Origin: JBBPZA01 sp038199375
GTDB taxonomy: Bacteria > Actinomycetota > Thermoleophilia > Solirubrobacterales > Solirubrobacteraceae
Length of the DNA stretch: 27,615 nt
Reading direction: 5' to 3'
Assembly (NCBI GenBank): GCA_038199375.1
Contig: JBBPZA010000034.1
Coordinates: 1 to 27,615 of the forward strand
Positions within the stretch are counted from its first letter, which is position 1. The number at the start of each line of letters is the position of its first letter. Of this stretch, positions 18,604 to 25,658 are shown in pieces. Under the pieces are notes generated by a model. It was not told where the DNA came from. It searched no databases and saw only the letters and a list, made by a program, of their open reading frames with translations. Made by a program: the position numbers and the translations under genes.

Positions 18604-19757
18604 CTTCCCGCCCGCGCCCCGACCAGCTCGCCGGCCACCGCGCGCGCTTCGCGGTCGGCCTCGTAGAGCGACTCGAAGGCGCGCACCGGCTCGGCGCCCA
18701 GTCGATCCAGCGCTCCCTCGACCACCTCGGCGATGTTCAGGAAGGTCAGCCTCCCCTCCAGGAAGGCGTGGACGGCCACCTCGTTCGAGGCGTTGAGCAC
18801 GCAGGGCGCGGTCCCCCCCGCCAGCGCCGCCTCGCGGGCCAGCGCCAGGCAGGCGAAGGCCTCCGTGTCGACCGGCTCGAAGTCCAGCGAGCCGACGGCG
18901 GCGAGGTCGAGGCGCTCGACGCCCGGGACGTCGATGCGCTCGGGGTGGTGCAGCGCGAAGGAGATCGGCACCTTCATGTCTGGATGGCCGAGGTGGGCCA
19001 GCAGCGCGCCGTCGCAGAGCTCGATCAGGCTGTGGACGATCGACTGCGGGTGCACGACGACGTCGATGCGCTCGTAGGGGACCCCGAAGAGGTGGTGGGC
19101 CTCGATGAGCTCGAGCCCCTTGTTCATCAGCGTGGCCGAATCGATCGTGATCTTTCCCCCCATCGCCCACGTCGGGTGGTCGAGGGCCTGCTCGACGGTC
19201 ACCTCGCTCAGATCCTCGCGGGTGCGCCCGCGAAACGGACCCCCCGAGGCGGTGAGGATCAGCCGGTCCACCGTCCCCGGGCGCTCCCCGGCGATGAGCT
19301 GATGGATCGCGGAGTGCTCGGAGTCCACCGGGATGACCTGCGCGCCGGTCGCCTCGGCGAGGCGCATGACCAGCTCGCCCCCGACCACCAGCGACTCCTT
19401 GTTGGCCAGCGCCAGGTCGATCCCCTCCCCCAGCGCCGCCACGGTCGGCCCCAGCCCGGCCGAGCCCACGAGCGCGTTGAGCACCAGGTCGGCCCCCGCG
19501 TCGGTGACCAGGCGGACGAGCCCCTCGGCGCCCGTGAGCACCTCACCGTCGGCCCACGCCTCGCCGGCCAGCGCGCCCGCGTCCGGGTCGGCAAGCGCGA
19601 TCCGCTCGACGCCGTGGGCGCGCGCCTGATCTACGAGCTCCCGCCAGGAGCCCTGGGCGGAGAGCCCGACGAGCTCGAGCTCGTCCGAGGCCTGGACGAT
19701 CTCGAGCGCCTGACAGCCGATGGACCCCGTCGAGCCGAGAATGAGAAGGCGGCGCAT
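18600..19757 (-). CDS. dxr: 1-deoxy-D-xylulose-5-phosphate reductoisomerase
   Basis: 385 residues, the normal length. Converts DXP to MEP with NADPH in the non-mevalonate isoprenoid pathway. The N-terminal NADPH motif is ILGSTGSIG (residues 6-14). ANKESLVVGGELV, PVDSEHSAI (metal-binding Asp/Glu near residues 144-146), LTASGGPFRG and HPTWAMGGKITIDSATLMNKGLELIEAHHLF (metal Glu and substrate Asn/Lys) are all intact, followed by the C-terminal helical domain. The start ATG has no in-frame competitor that keeps the Rossmann motif at the N-terminus. It is followed directly by rseP with a four-base overlap. It lies 26 bases downstream of the debranching-enzyme gene on the same strand, so it may depend on read-through or on a promoter inside that gene. 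Confidence 0.96.
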   Translation of the reverse strand: MRRLLILGSTGSIGCQALEIVQASDELELVGLSAQGSWRELVDQARAHGVERIALADPDAGALAGEAWADGEVLTGAEGLVRLVTDAGADLVLNALVGSAGLGPTVAALGEGIDLALANKESLVVGGELVMRLAEATGAQVIPVDSEHSAIHQLIAGERPGTVDRLILTASGGPFRGRTREDLSEVTVEQALDHPTWAMGGKITIDSATLMNKGLELIEAHHLFGVPYERIDVVVHPQSIVHSLIELCDGALLAHLGHPDMKVPISFALHHPERIDVPGVERLDLAAVGSLDFEPVDTEAFACLALAREAALAGGTAPCVLNASNEVAVHAFLEGRLTFLNIAEVVEGALDRLGAEPVRAFESLYEADREARAVAGELVGARAGR

Positions 19758-19783
19758 GGGGCCGACCAGTGTAGGTCGCCCCC

Positions 19784-21130
19784 TTAAGCGCAGACCTCGA
19801 CGTCGCCGTCGATCTGAGTGTCGGAGAGCGTGACCTGCTCGCGGGCCCGCTCGAAGGAGAGGTCGACGCTCGCCCCCGCGAAGGAGATGCCTGACACGTC
19901 CACGCGGTTGACCCAGTGGGGCAGCGAGGGACGGACGATGCGCAGCCGGCGGTCGAACCCCTCGGGGGTCAGCCCCAGGCCCCACTTCATCAGATAGGGG
20001 ATGGTCCCGGCGGCCCACGCTTGCGGACGGCAGGCGACCGGATAGGGCACGGGGCTCTCGTACTCGCTTCTCGAGAATCCGGCGAAGAGCTCGGGCAAGC
20101 GGTAGTTGGGAAACAGGGAGGCGGCTTCGAGAAGCCCTTCGAAGATCGCCGTGAAGTCCTCCTCGAAGCCGTAGCGCCGCAGGCCGACGGCGATCAGCGC
20201 GTTGTCGTGGGGCCAGACCGACCCGGTGTGACAGCCGACCGGGTTGTAGGCGCTCTCCCCCGCTGCCAGCGTGCGGATCCCCCATCCCGAGAACATCGCC
20301 TCGCTCATGAGCGCGTCGCGTACCCAGCCTGCACGCTCCGGCGGGACGGCGTCTGCCCACAGCAGGTGGCCCTGGTTGGAGGCCAGGGCGCCGCTGGGTC
20401 GCTTCTCCGCGTCGAGGGCCATCGCGTAGTAGCCAAAGTCCTCCAGCCAGAAGCGCTCGATGCCCTCTTCAAGGACGAGCGCACCCTTCCGGAGCCTCTC
20501 GGCGCGCCCGGCGTCGCCCGCCCGGTCGAAGAGCCGGGCGATCCCCCGCTTCGCTCGCAATGCATAGCCCTGGACCTCGACGAGCGCGATCGGCGGCTCG
20601 AACGGCGCCCCGTCCTTGTCCATCACTCCGTCGTGGGAGTCCTTCCAGCCCTGGTTTCGCAGGCCGCTCGGCGAGCGGCTTCGGTACTCGAGCAGACCGT
20701 CGCCGTCGAGATCACCGAACGCGTCCATCCACCTCAGCGCCGCGTCCACGTCGCCTCGCAGCTCGTCGAAGAGGGACAGGTCGCCGGTCCAGTCCGCGTG
20801 GTCGCAGACCAGGCACAGGAAGAGCGGCGTGGCGTCGATCGTCCCGTAGTAGTTGGCCAGCGGCGTCTCTGCGAGCCGGGCGACCTCCCCCACTCGCAGC
20901 TCGTGGATGACCTTGCCCGGTTCCTCGTCGCGCTCGTCGTCGATCACGCGACCCAGCCGTCGGGCGAGCAGGCGCAGAGTCTCGGCGGCGATCTCCGGGG
21001 CGAAGGCAAGCGTCTGGATCGCGGTGATCAGGCTGTCTCGGCCGAAGAGGGTCGAGTACCACGGGATGCCGGCCGCGTAGTAGCGCTCGCCCTCGACGAA
21101 GGCGGTGAAGCCGGAGTGGTCGTGGACCAC
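19784..21130 (-). CDS. Glycogen-debranching-type glycoside hydrolase, N-terminally truncated
   Basis: 448 residues read from a GTG at 21128-21130. From about residue 13 it is the (alpha/alpha)6 catalytic domain of amylo-alpha-1,6-glucosidase-like proteins: YYAAGIPWYSTLFGRDSLITAIQTLAF, ETPLANYYGTIDATPLFL, GWKDSHDGVMD, SNQGHLLWADAV, GCHTGSVWPHDNALIAVGL and CRPQAWAAGTIPYL. Full-length relatives are around 700 residues and carry an N-terminal beta domain; it is absent, and an in-frame TGA lies about 20 codons upstream. The first ten residues (VVHDHSGFTA) do not belong to this family but match the HDHSG region of GT4 glycosyltransferases, so the reading frame starts in foreign code. Either a rearranged, probably non-functional gene or an assembly junction. 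The catalytic domain itself looks intact. Confidence 0.75.
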   Translation of the reverse strand: MVHDHSGFTAFVEGERYYAAGIPWYSTLFGRDSLITAIQTLAFAPEIAAETLRLLARRLGRVIDDERDEEPGKVIHELRVGEVARLAETPLANYYGTIDATPLFLCLVCDHADWTGDLSLFDELRGDVDAALRWMDAFGDLDGDGLLEYRSRSPSGLRNQGWKDSHDGVMDKDGAPFEPPIALVEVQGYALRAKRGIARLFDRAGDAGRAERLRKGALVLEEGIERFWLEDFGYYAMALDAEKRPSGALASNQGHLLWADAVPPERAGWVRDALMSEAMFSGWGIRTLAAGESAYNPVGCHTGSVWPHDNALIAVGLRRYGFEEDFTAIFEGLLEAASLFPNYRLPELFAGFSRSEYESPVPYPVACRPQAWAAGTIPYLMKWGLGLTPEGFDRRLRIVRPSLPHWVNRVDVSGISFAGASVDLSFERAREQVTLSDTQIDGDVEVCA

Positions 21131-21142
21131 GTCTCGCCTTCG
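21097..21142. repeat. 8-bp inverted repeats flanking a reversed glycosyltransferase fragment
   Basis: CGAAGGCG (21097-21104) and CGCCTTCG (21135-21142) are exact inverted repeats enclosing 30 bases. Inside is a second hairpin, GTGGTC-GTG-GACCAC (21116-21130). Reversing the 30 bases joins the DVVHDHSGFTA code, now on the minus strand, in frame to FANRLDTPLVHTLHG on the plus strand, which reads as an ordinary GT4 segment. The segment is therefore inverted relative to the gene it came from. To its left is antisense debranching-enzyme sequence in either orientation, so flipping alone does not restore either gene. Confidence 0.7.
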
Positions 21143-21850
21143 CCAACCGGCTCGATACGCCGCTGGTGCACACGCTGCACGGGCCGTTCACCGACGACAC
21201 GCGGTCCTTCTACGAGCGCCACGCCGACAAGGCGTACGCCATAGCGCTGAGCGACTACCAGCGCCGGCAGGCGCCCGACGACCTCCAGGTGGTGGCGGTG
21301 GTGCCCAACCCGATCGTGGTAGACGCCTTTCCCTTCGAAGCCGAGAAGGAGGACTACCTGCTGTGGATCGGCCGCCTCAACGACGACAAGGGCCCCCAGC
21401 GGGCGATCGCCGCCGCCCGCGAGGCCGGCATGCGGCTGCTCCTCGCGGGCCCCGTCCAGGCCGGCGAGGAGGAGTTCTTCAACTCCGAGGTCAAGCCGCA
21501 CATCAACGACGACCAGATCAAGTACGTCGGGGAGGTGGGCGAGGAGAAGAAGCAGCGCGGCGCTGCTCATGCCGATCCGCTGGCCCGAGCCCTTCGGCCT
21601 CGTCATGACCGAGGCCATGGCCTGCGGTACTCCGGTGATCGCCTACCCGGAGGGAGCCGCTCCGGAGATCGTCCTCGACGGCGAGACAGGGTTCGTCGTC
21701 GACAGCGAGTCAGAGATGGCCGAGGCGATCAAGCGCCTGGGCGAGATCGACCCCGCTCGGTGCCGCGAGAGCGCCGAGGAGCGCTTCGACGTCTCCGCGG
21801 TCGCCGCGGCCCACGAGCGCGCCTACCGCGAAATCAGGGACAGGAGCTGA
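21134..21850 (+). pseudogene. Glycosyltransferase family 4, 5'-truncated and frameshifted
   Basis: The surviving sequence begins LAFANRLDTPLVHTLHGPF, mid-way through the acceptor domain. It continues with ALSDYQRRQ, the linker LLWIGRLNDDKGPQRAI and EVGEEKKQ up to about 21553. The frame then moves +1, and ALLMPIRWPEPFGLVMTEAMACGTPVIAYPEG (donor-site E-x7-E region) follows through to TAG-free code ending at TGA 21850. Relative to usual members about six residues (an ELLGGA-like stretch) are missing at the shift, suggesting a deletion of roughly 17 bases (or another length equal to 2 mod 3). Roughly the first 90 residues are gone. GT4 enzymes transfer sugars from nucleotide donors, here presumably for alpha-glucan or surface sugars (inference). 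Two lesions make a functional protein unlikely unless they are sequence errors. Confidence 0.75.
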
Positions 21851-21903
21851 CCGGCCCGCCGCGGTCCGGCGCGGTGTGGTGGGGCAGGTCCAGGTCCGGG
21901 AAC

Positions 21904-21922
21904 CGCTCGACGGGGTCGAGCG
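21904..21922. terminator. Compact GC stem-loop between convergent genes
   Basis: CGCTCGAC-GGG-GTCGAGCG: a perfect 8-bp stem with a 3-base loop, between the end of the glycosyltransferase remnant (21850) and the end of the membrane gene on the opposite strand (21943). It is positioned to terminate transcription from either side; there is no T-tract. Confidence 0.5.
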
Positions 21923-21942
21923 TCATGGGCTGCCCGGCGCGC

Positions 21943-22401
21943 TCAGGACGAGCTCTTCTCGAGGGCGGCGTAGGCGATGCCGGTGGCGGCGGCGTACACG
22001 GCGTGATGAAAGGCGTCGATCGCCAGTTCCTCGGGCGGCGACTTCCAGGGTGGAGGCGCGATGTCCAGGGCTGGGAGCATCGCCTGGGCGCCGCCCCAGA
22101 TCGCGGCGAAGTGCAGAGCGGTCGCCTTCGCGCCGTCAAACCCGGCGGCGGCCAGGAGCCCTCGAACGGCGCCGCAGGACGTCCCGTAGCCCCAGTGGAC
22201 GATGCTCGAGAAGCGCGCTTCGCCGTCCTCGTCTCGAGGCTTCACGCCGAGCACCTTGCCGGCGGCGTCGGCGGGGGCGCTGCTCGACCCCCGCTCGCGC
22301 AGCTTGGCCTCGAGCGTGCTCGAGACCGTCATCGCCACGGTGCCCACCGCGCCGGCGAAGAGGCCCTTGCCGACCGACGCGGCGATGTCACCTATTCCCA
22401 T
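21943..22401 (-). CDS. Conserved-looking membrane protein, unknown function
   Basis: 152 residues from the ATG at 22399-22401. Hydrophobic segments are at about 13-31 (GLFAGAVGTVAMTVSS), 70-85, 93-110 (LHFAAIWGGAQAMLPAL) and 128-147 (HHAVYAAATGIAYAAL); the glycine-patterned first helix is typical of small integral membrane proteins. The middle (residues 35-60) is charged and probably cytoplasmic or exported. Conserved-looking residues are His68, Trp69 and the two-His motif near residue 130. Its start lies four bases after the stop of the upstream membrane gene (TGAGATCATG), so the two are almost certainly co-transcribed and coupled. There is some resemblance to YagU/DUF1440-like proteins in the first helix, too weak to assign. 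Confidence 0.7.
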   Translation of the reverse strand: MGIGDIAASVGKGLFAGAVGTVAMTVSSTLEAKLRERGSSSAPADAAGKVLGVKPRDEDGEARFSSIVHWGYGTSCGAVRGLLAAAGFDGAKATALHFAAIWGGAQAMLPALDIAPPPWKSPPEELAIDAFHHAVYAAATGIAYAALEKSSS

Positions 22402-22405
22402 GATC

Positions 22406-23002
22406 TCATCGCCCCGGCATCGCGACCTGCGGCGGCGGTGCCTGTGCCTGCGCCTGACCTGCCCGGGACGCCACGGTCAGGAAGAAGGGCACGAGCAGGA
22501 GACCGAAGCCCAGGTGGGTGAGCAGGCCGAACCACGGATCGGGACCCTCGGCGGTCGACGGGTCGAACCACTCGAACAGCACGCGGCCGAGGATCTGGTA
22601 GTTGAGGATGTAGAGGAGGAGGCCGTAGACGATCCCGCCGAGGAGCAGCAAGGGCACCTTGCGCAGCAGCGGCACCAGCACGAGCGCGAAGACCAGGGCG
22701 AACAGGATCGAGAGCGAGAAGTGGGTGATCAGGCCCGCGAACGGATACTCGGGCGTCATCTGGGGCTTGTCGTCGAAGTAGAAGATAGTGCCGATATCCA
22801 GGAAGGGCGCGCTTGCCGGCAGCTTGGGTCCGTCCGGCACATTGGGGATCGCCGGCTTCGAGGTGGCATAGACCATGTTGGCCAGGATGAAGAAGACGCC
22901 GACGCCCAATCCGGCGACCACCCCGGCGCTCAAGAGCGAACTGACGTCGAATGTTTTCTTCCGCGACCCCGTCGCGGCCGCGGTGTTCCTTGCGAGGGCC
23001 AT
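22406..23002 (-). CDS. Four-helix membrane protein, unknown function
   Basis: 198 residues. The ATG at 23000-23002 was chosen over upstream in-frame Met codons because it has a strong ribosome binding site (AAAGGAAGC about 5 bases upstream) and upstream code is atypical. It has a basic N-terminus (SRKK) and membrane segments at about 21-44, 88-110, 115-137 and 158-178. A loop of about 40 residues between helices 1 and 2 (PNVPDGPKLPASAPFLDIG...) is probably extracytoplasmic, and the tail is Gln/Ala/Pro-rich. No catalytic motif is visible. It pairs with the small membrane gene directly downstream and is divergent from a LysR-type regulator, the usual arrangement for a regulator and its target. 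Confidence 0.75.
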   Translation of the reverse strand: MALARNTAAATGSRKKTFDVSSLLSAGVVAGLGVGVFFILANMVYATSKPAIPNVPDGPKLPASAPFLDIGTIFYFDDKPQMTPEYPFAGLITHFSLSILFALVFALVLVPLLRKVPLLLLGGIVYGLLLYILNYQILGRVLFEWFDPSTAEGPDPWFGLLTHLGFGLLLVPFFLTVASRAGQAQAQAPPPQVAMPGR

Positions 23003-23348
23003 CTTGCTTCCTTTCTGTACGGGACGGGAACCAGCGCGCCGTGGCGCAGCGCCGCGGAGAACCCGTGCCTGATGCCATGGCTCCGAACGGTGCTCGAGGA
23101 ATTCGCACCTGCCCGGGTCTGACCGTGCGACGCGTCCCCGCCACGGTGCCCTCCTGAAAAGGGCAGCGGGGTCCATCCCCTCTGCTCGCATCGGTCCGCA
23201 AGGAGGCTGCCGCTTACGCCCGGGTAATACAAACGACGTTCCCTTACGGCGGCCCCAGCCGGCCTAACTGCCGCGGTCGGCGCTCGTACGCGCCCAGCCG
23301 GCGCGGCCGAGTGCCCTCTATACTGGTCAGACCGTGATAGGCAACGGG
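23003..23348. promoter_or_regulatory. 346-base divergent intergenic region between membrane genes and LysR regulator
   Basis: No convincing gene. On the plus strand TATACT at 23319-23324 is a good -10 element; a start about seven bases later would put the transcript end at or next to the GTG at 23334, i.e. a leaderless or very short leader for the LysR gene. TAATAC at 23225-23230 is a second -10-like site. The ribosome binding site of the leftward membrane gene is at 23005-23015. The LysR operator should lie here (inference from family organisation); no clear T-N11-A palindrome was picked out by eye. Confidence 0.4.
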
Positions 23349-24320
23349 ATGCTCGACCTGCGGCGGCTCGAGATGCTCCTGGAAGTTGCTCGAACGGGGA
23401 GCTTCGCGGGCGCCGCCGAGTCCCTGTCCTTCACCCCCTCCGCGGTCTCCCAGCAGATGGGCGCGCTCGAGCGTGCCGCCGGGATGACCCTGTTCGAACG
23501 CAGCGCCCGCGGAGTGCGGTTGACGCCAGCCGCGCGCACTCTGCGCGACCACGCCCAGGATGTGGTCACCCGACTCGCCGACGCCTACGCGGAGCTCGAC
23601 GCGATGAGCGAGCACAACGACACCCGCCTGCGCTTCGGGTCGTTCTCCAGTGCGACGGGGGCGTTCGCCGCCGACGCCTTCTGCATCTTTGCGGGGCGCT
23701 ACCCCGACTCGGTGCTCTCCTTCAGCGACGGCGAGCCCTACGAGACGCTCGCGCAGCTTGCCCGCAACGAGCTCGACCTCACTGTGATCTTCCAATTGGA
23801 CGGGTGGCGGACCGAGCTGGACTATCGCGGGGTCGTCGCTTGCGGGGAGCTGGAGCTGGAGTGCGTTCACCTCTTCGACGACCCCTATCTCCTCATCATG
23901 CCCTCCGACCACGACCTGGCGGTTGCGGGAACGATCGATCTCGGCGATGTGGGCGACGTTCCGATCCTCGCGGCCGCACCGTGGCACAGGGATCTCGAGA
24001 AGGCGTGCACCGAGGCAGGACACCGGCCACGTCTCGACTTCTCCTGTCGCGCCACGGGGTTCGAAGCTCTGCAGGCGCTCGTGGCCGCCGGCCGCGGCGT
24101 CTCCCTGATGCCCCGCCTGGCGCTTGGCTGGCTGCGCCAGGATCTCGTCGCACGACCGATCGCGGGAGCGCCGGTTCGGCATGTGCAGGCCGCGACGCAA
24201 GCCACAAGGAGCAGATCCTCGGCCAGCCAGGCAATGCTCGAGATCCTGATCGCCCTGACCGCGAGCCGCGGTCTGAGCACCCCGACTCGCGTCGAGGACT
24301 ATTTTCGCAGCGGATGCTGA
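23349..24320 (+). CDS. LysR-family transcriptional regulator
   Basis: 323 residues from ATG 23349 (MLDLRRLEMLLEVARTGSF), the usual actinobacterial LysR opening; a GTG five codons upstream (23334) would suit a leaderless message from the -10 at 23319. The winged helix-turn-helix is residues 1-60, with the recognition helix in AAESLSFTPSAVSQQMGALE. The linker helix runs to about 88, and the two-lobed LysR substrate-binding domain starts at RLRFGSFSSATGAF and continues to GVSLMPRLALG near residue 255. The inducer is not predictable. Divergent placement beside the two membrane genes suggests it controls them. A tail of about 60 residues after the last beta strand is Ser/Thr-rich and degenerate-looking but still helical (SQAMLEILIALTASRG). 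Confidence 0.92.
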   Translation: MLDLRRLEMLLEVARTGSFAGAAESLSFTPSAVSQQMGALERAAGMTLFERSARGVRLTPAARTLRDHAQDVVTRLADAYAELDAMSEHNDTRLRFGSFSSATGAFAADAFCIFAGRYPDSVLSFSDGEPYETLAQLARNELDLTVIFQLDGWRTELDYRGVVACGELELECVHLFDDPYLLIMPSDHDLAVAGTIDLGDVGDVPILAAAPWHRDLEKACTEAGHRPRLDFSCRATGFEALQALVAAGRGVSLMPRLALGWLRQDLVARPIAGAPVRHVQAATQATRSRSSASQAMLEILIALTASRGLSTPTRVEDYFRSGC

Positions 24321-24395
24321 GGTGACCGCGGCGAAGCCGAACGCATGTGACGGGGACGCGTGCCCAGCCGGTGTGCGCGACCTCGGTCCACCGGG

Positions 24396-24800
24396 TCAGC
24401 CCAGCGCCGGCGCCAGTTCGAGGCCCGCCGACTGGACCGCTCTGCGCACGCGCCGGTCGAAGGACGCGACGACAGCATCGTGAGCGTGTGCTGTCGCAAG
24501 CGCAAACCCGTCGGCCAGACTGATGCTCAGGGCGCGCAACCGCGCGGCGTCGCGGGCGATCGCCGGCGTTGGGGTGCTCAGCTGGATCCCGAGCGCGTCG
24601 ATCGCCGCGACGGCGGTGCGCAGGCTCGACTCGTTCTCGGCGGGGCGGACGAGCGTCTCTGCGTAGTTGATCAGCGACAGCACAAGGGGGACGTTCGCGT
24701 CAATCATCGCGCGGATGGCCTTCGCTGCGGCGCGATGGTGGGCGTCAGCGCGATCGAGCGCGGCAATGACCACATCGGTGCCCAGCACGCAGCTGGTCAC
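24396..24800 (-). CDS. PIN-domain toxin, VapC family
   Basis: 134 residues from a GTG (24798-24800) that overlaps the antitoxin stop by three bases (GTGA). PIN-domain ribonucleases cleave RNA using three or four acidic residues. Here the acidic set appears as GTDVVIAAL (Asp9), NYAETL (Glu near residue 47), LADGFALATA (Asp near 97) and FDRRV (Asp near 115). In many relatives the first motif is VLDADVLI, where the first Asp is catalytic; here that place is Gly (VLGTDVVI), leaving only the second Asp. The length and order after a small AbrB-type gene identify a VapBC module. The target RNA is unknown. The gene ends 75 bases from the convergent LysR gene. Confidence 0.88.
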   Translation of the reverse strand: MTSCVLGTDVVIAALDRADAHHRAAAKAIRAMIDANVPLVLSLINYAETLVRPAENESSLRTAVAAIDALGIQLSTPTPAIARDAARLRALSISLADGFALATAHAHDAVVASFDRRVRRAVQSAGLELAPALG

Positions 24801-25015
24801 GCCCGCTCTTGGCTGCGCAGGCGCTCCAGGTAGCCGGGTTCGTAGAGCCCGTCGAACACCCCGAGCGCCGCGTCGACGTCGCGCCCGGCCCGGCGCACGA
24901 CGATCGTCTCGGGGCCCTCGGCATCGATGGTGACCTCGTCGCCGGCCTTGAGGCCCGCGCTCGCCAGGCTCTCAACCGGAAGCGTGACCTGGTGCTTGCT
25001 GGAGATCCTCGGCAC
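24797..25015 (-). CDS. AbrB/SpoVT-type antitoxin, VapB family
   Basis: 72 residues. The N-terminal swapped-hairpin DNA-binding domain (AbrB/MazE type) is PRISSKHQVTLPVESLASAG...GDEVTID, residues 2-30, followed by the PETIVVRRA strand. The C-terminal tail (about 45-72), which should wrap the toxin, is GVFDGLYEPGYLERLRSQERA. The GTG at 25013-25015 was chosen because it gives exactly the AbrB fold start and has AGGGTAAAGGGC just upstream. It is the first gene of the module; the toxin overlaps its stop. Antitoxins of this type neutralise VapC and repress their own promoter, and a matching palindrome covers the start (see the operator entry). Confidence 0.85.
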   Translation of the reverse strand: MPRISSKHQVTLPVESLASAGLKAGDEVTIDAEGPETIVVRRAGRDVDAALGVFDGLYEPGYLERLRSQERA

Positions 25016-25042
25016 GCCCTTTACCCTATCGTAAAGGCGTGC
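25012..25042 (-). promoter_or_regulatory. Palindromic operator/promoter of the vapBC module
   Basis: GCACGCCCTTTAC (25012-25024) and GTAAAGGCGTGC (25031-25042) are inverted repeats, identical apart from one extra C, with a 6-base centre. A -10-like TACGAT lies on the minus strand at 25033-25028, inside the palindrome, and the antitoxin GTG is in the left arm. AbrB-type antitoxin dimers bind such dyads; autoregulation is inference. Confidence 0.65.
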
Positions 25043-25460
25043 TGGAGCCCGCCGGTCACACGGAGGGCGGCACAGCTCGACCGGCTCGCAGCGGCTGATC
25101 CCACGGCCGTCCGAGCAGCCGGCCGCGATGATTCCGCGGAAGCATCGGCGGCGTGCCTGCGAGGGCTGCCGGCGCGAGGCATCGGTTCCGCGAGCCCCCG
25201 GTGACGGCACGCTCCCGGCGGGGAGATTGGAAGGATCCGCTCGTAGCGACGTGCTGTCCGGTGGCGGAGGAGCGCTCGACGCTCGTCGATGAGGCGCTCG
25301 CGGTGTGGGCGCGGCCTGGGTTCGAGACGTTCATGTGCGTGCCGCGCCTGCGCTTCGAGCCCTTCTCCTACTAGCTCGAGGCCGCGGCCCGCGCGGTGCG
25401 TCATATGCAGGGCCGGGCGATCCTCGACGACGAGGTGGGGGGGCATGGCAGACTGATGTC
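25043..25460. other. Gene-poor spacer with a degenerate coding remnant
   Basis: No gene that I would call. A plus-strand frame 25153-25374 has coding-like composition (EERSTLVDEALAVWARPGF, then FEPFSY) but opens without a ribosome binding site. It stops at TAG 25372-25374 and continues open beyond (LEAAARAVRHMQGRAILDDE), as if a small gene had acquired a stop. It matches no family I recognise. One copy of an 18-bp direct repeat is at 25126-25143. Confidence 0.35.
25126..25143 (+). repeat. 18-bp direct repeat, copy 1 (contains TTCCGCGGAA)
   Basis: CGATGATTCCGCGGAAGC, identical to 26591-26608. The core TTCCGCGGAA is a perfect 10-bp palindrome. The two copies bracket the second toxin-antitoxin-like pair. 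Confidence 0.7.
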
Positions 25461-25655
25461 GTGAGCACGCACGTCAGACTAAGCGGCGAGTTGTCGGGGG
25501 ACTACCTCATCGACGAGGTCTTGGACGACGGCCGCATCGTGTTGCGCCCAGACACGAGCGCGGCCGGTATTCGTCAGCGCGCTGGACTCGCGCCGGTGAC
25601 CGAAGCGGATTTCGAGCAGGCGTTCGGTCATCTGCCCACCGACGGCGAGGGGTAG
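25461..25655 (+). CDS. Small acidic protein, probable antitoxin of a second module
   Basis: 64 residues from a GTG (25461). The N-terminal half looks like short beta strands (THVRLSGELSGDYLIDEVLDDGRIVLRP). The C-terminal half is acidic and probably flexible or helical, ending FEQAFGHLPTDGEG. The size, the acidic tail and a position three bases upstream of a RelE-like gene fit an antitoxin. I do not recognise a named family; the beginning is reminiscent of swapped-hairpin or beta-barrel DNA-binding antitoxins. The ribosome binding site is weak (GGTGGGGGGG well upstream). The gene is in the accessory region beside vapBC and between 18-bp direct repeats. Confidence 0.65.
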   Translation: MSTHVRLSGELSGDYLIDEVLDDGRIVLRPDTSAAGIRQRAGLAPVTEADFEQAFGHLPTDGEG

Positions 25656-25658
25656 GCG

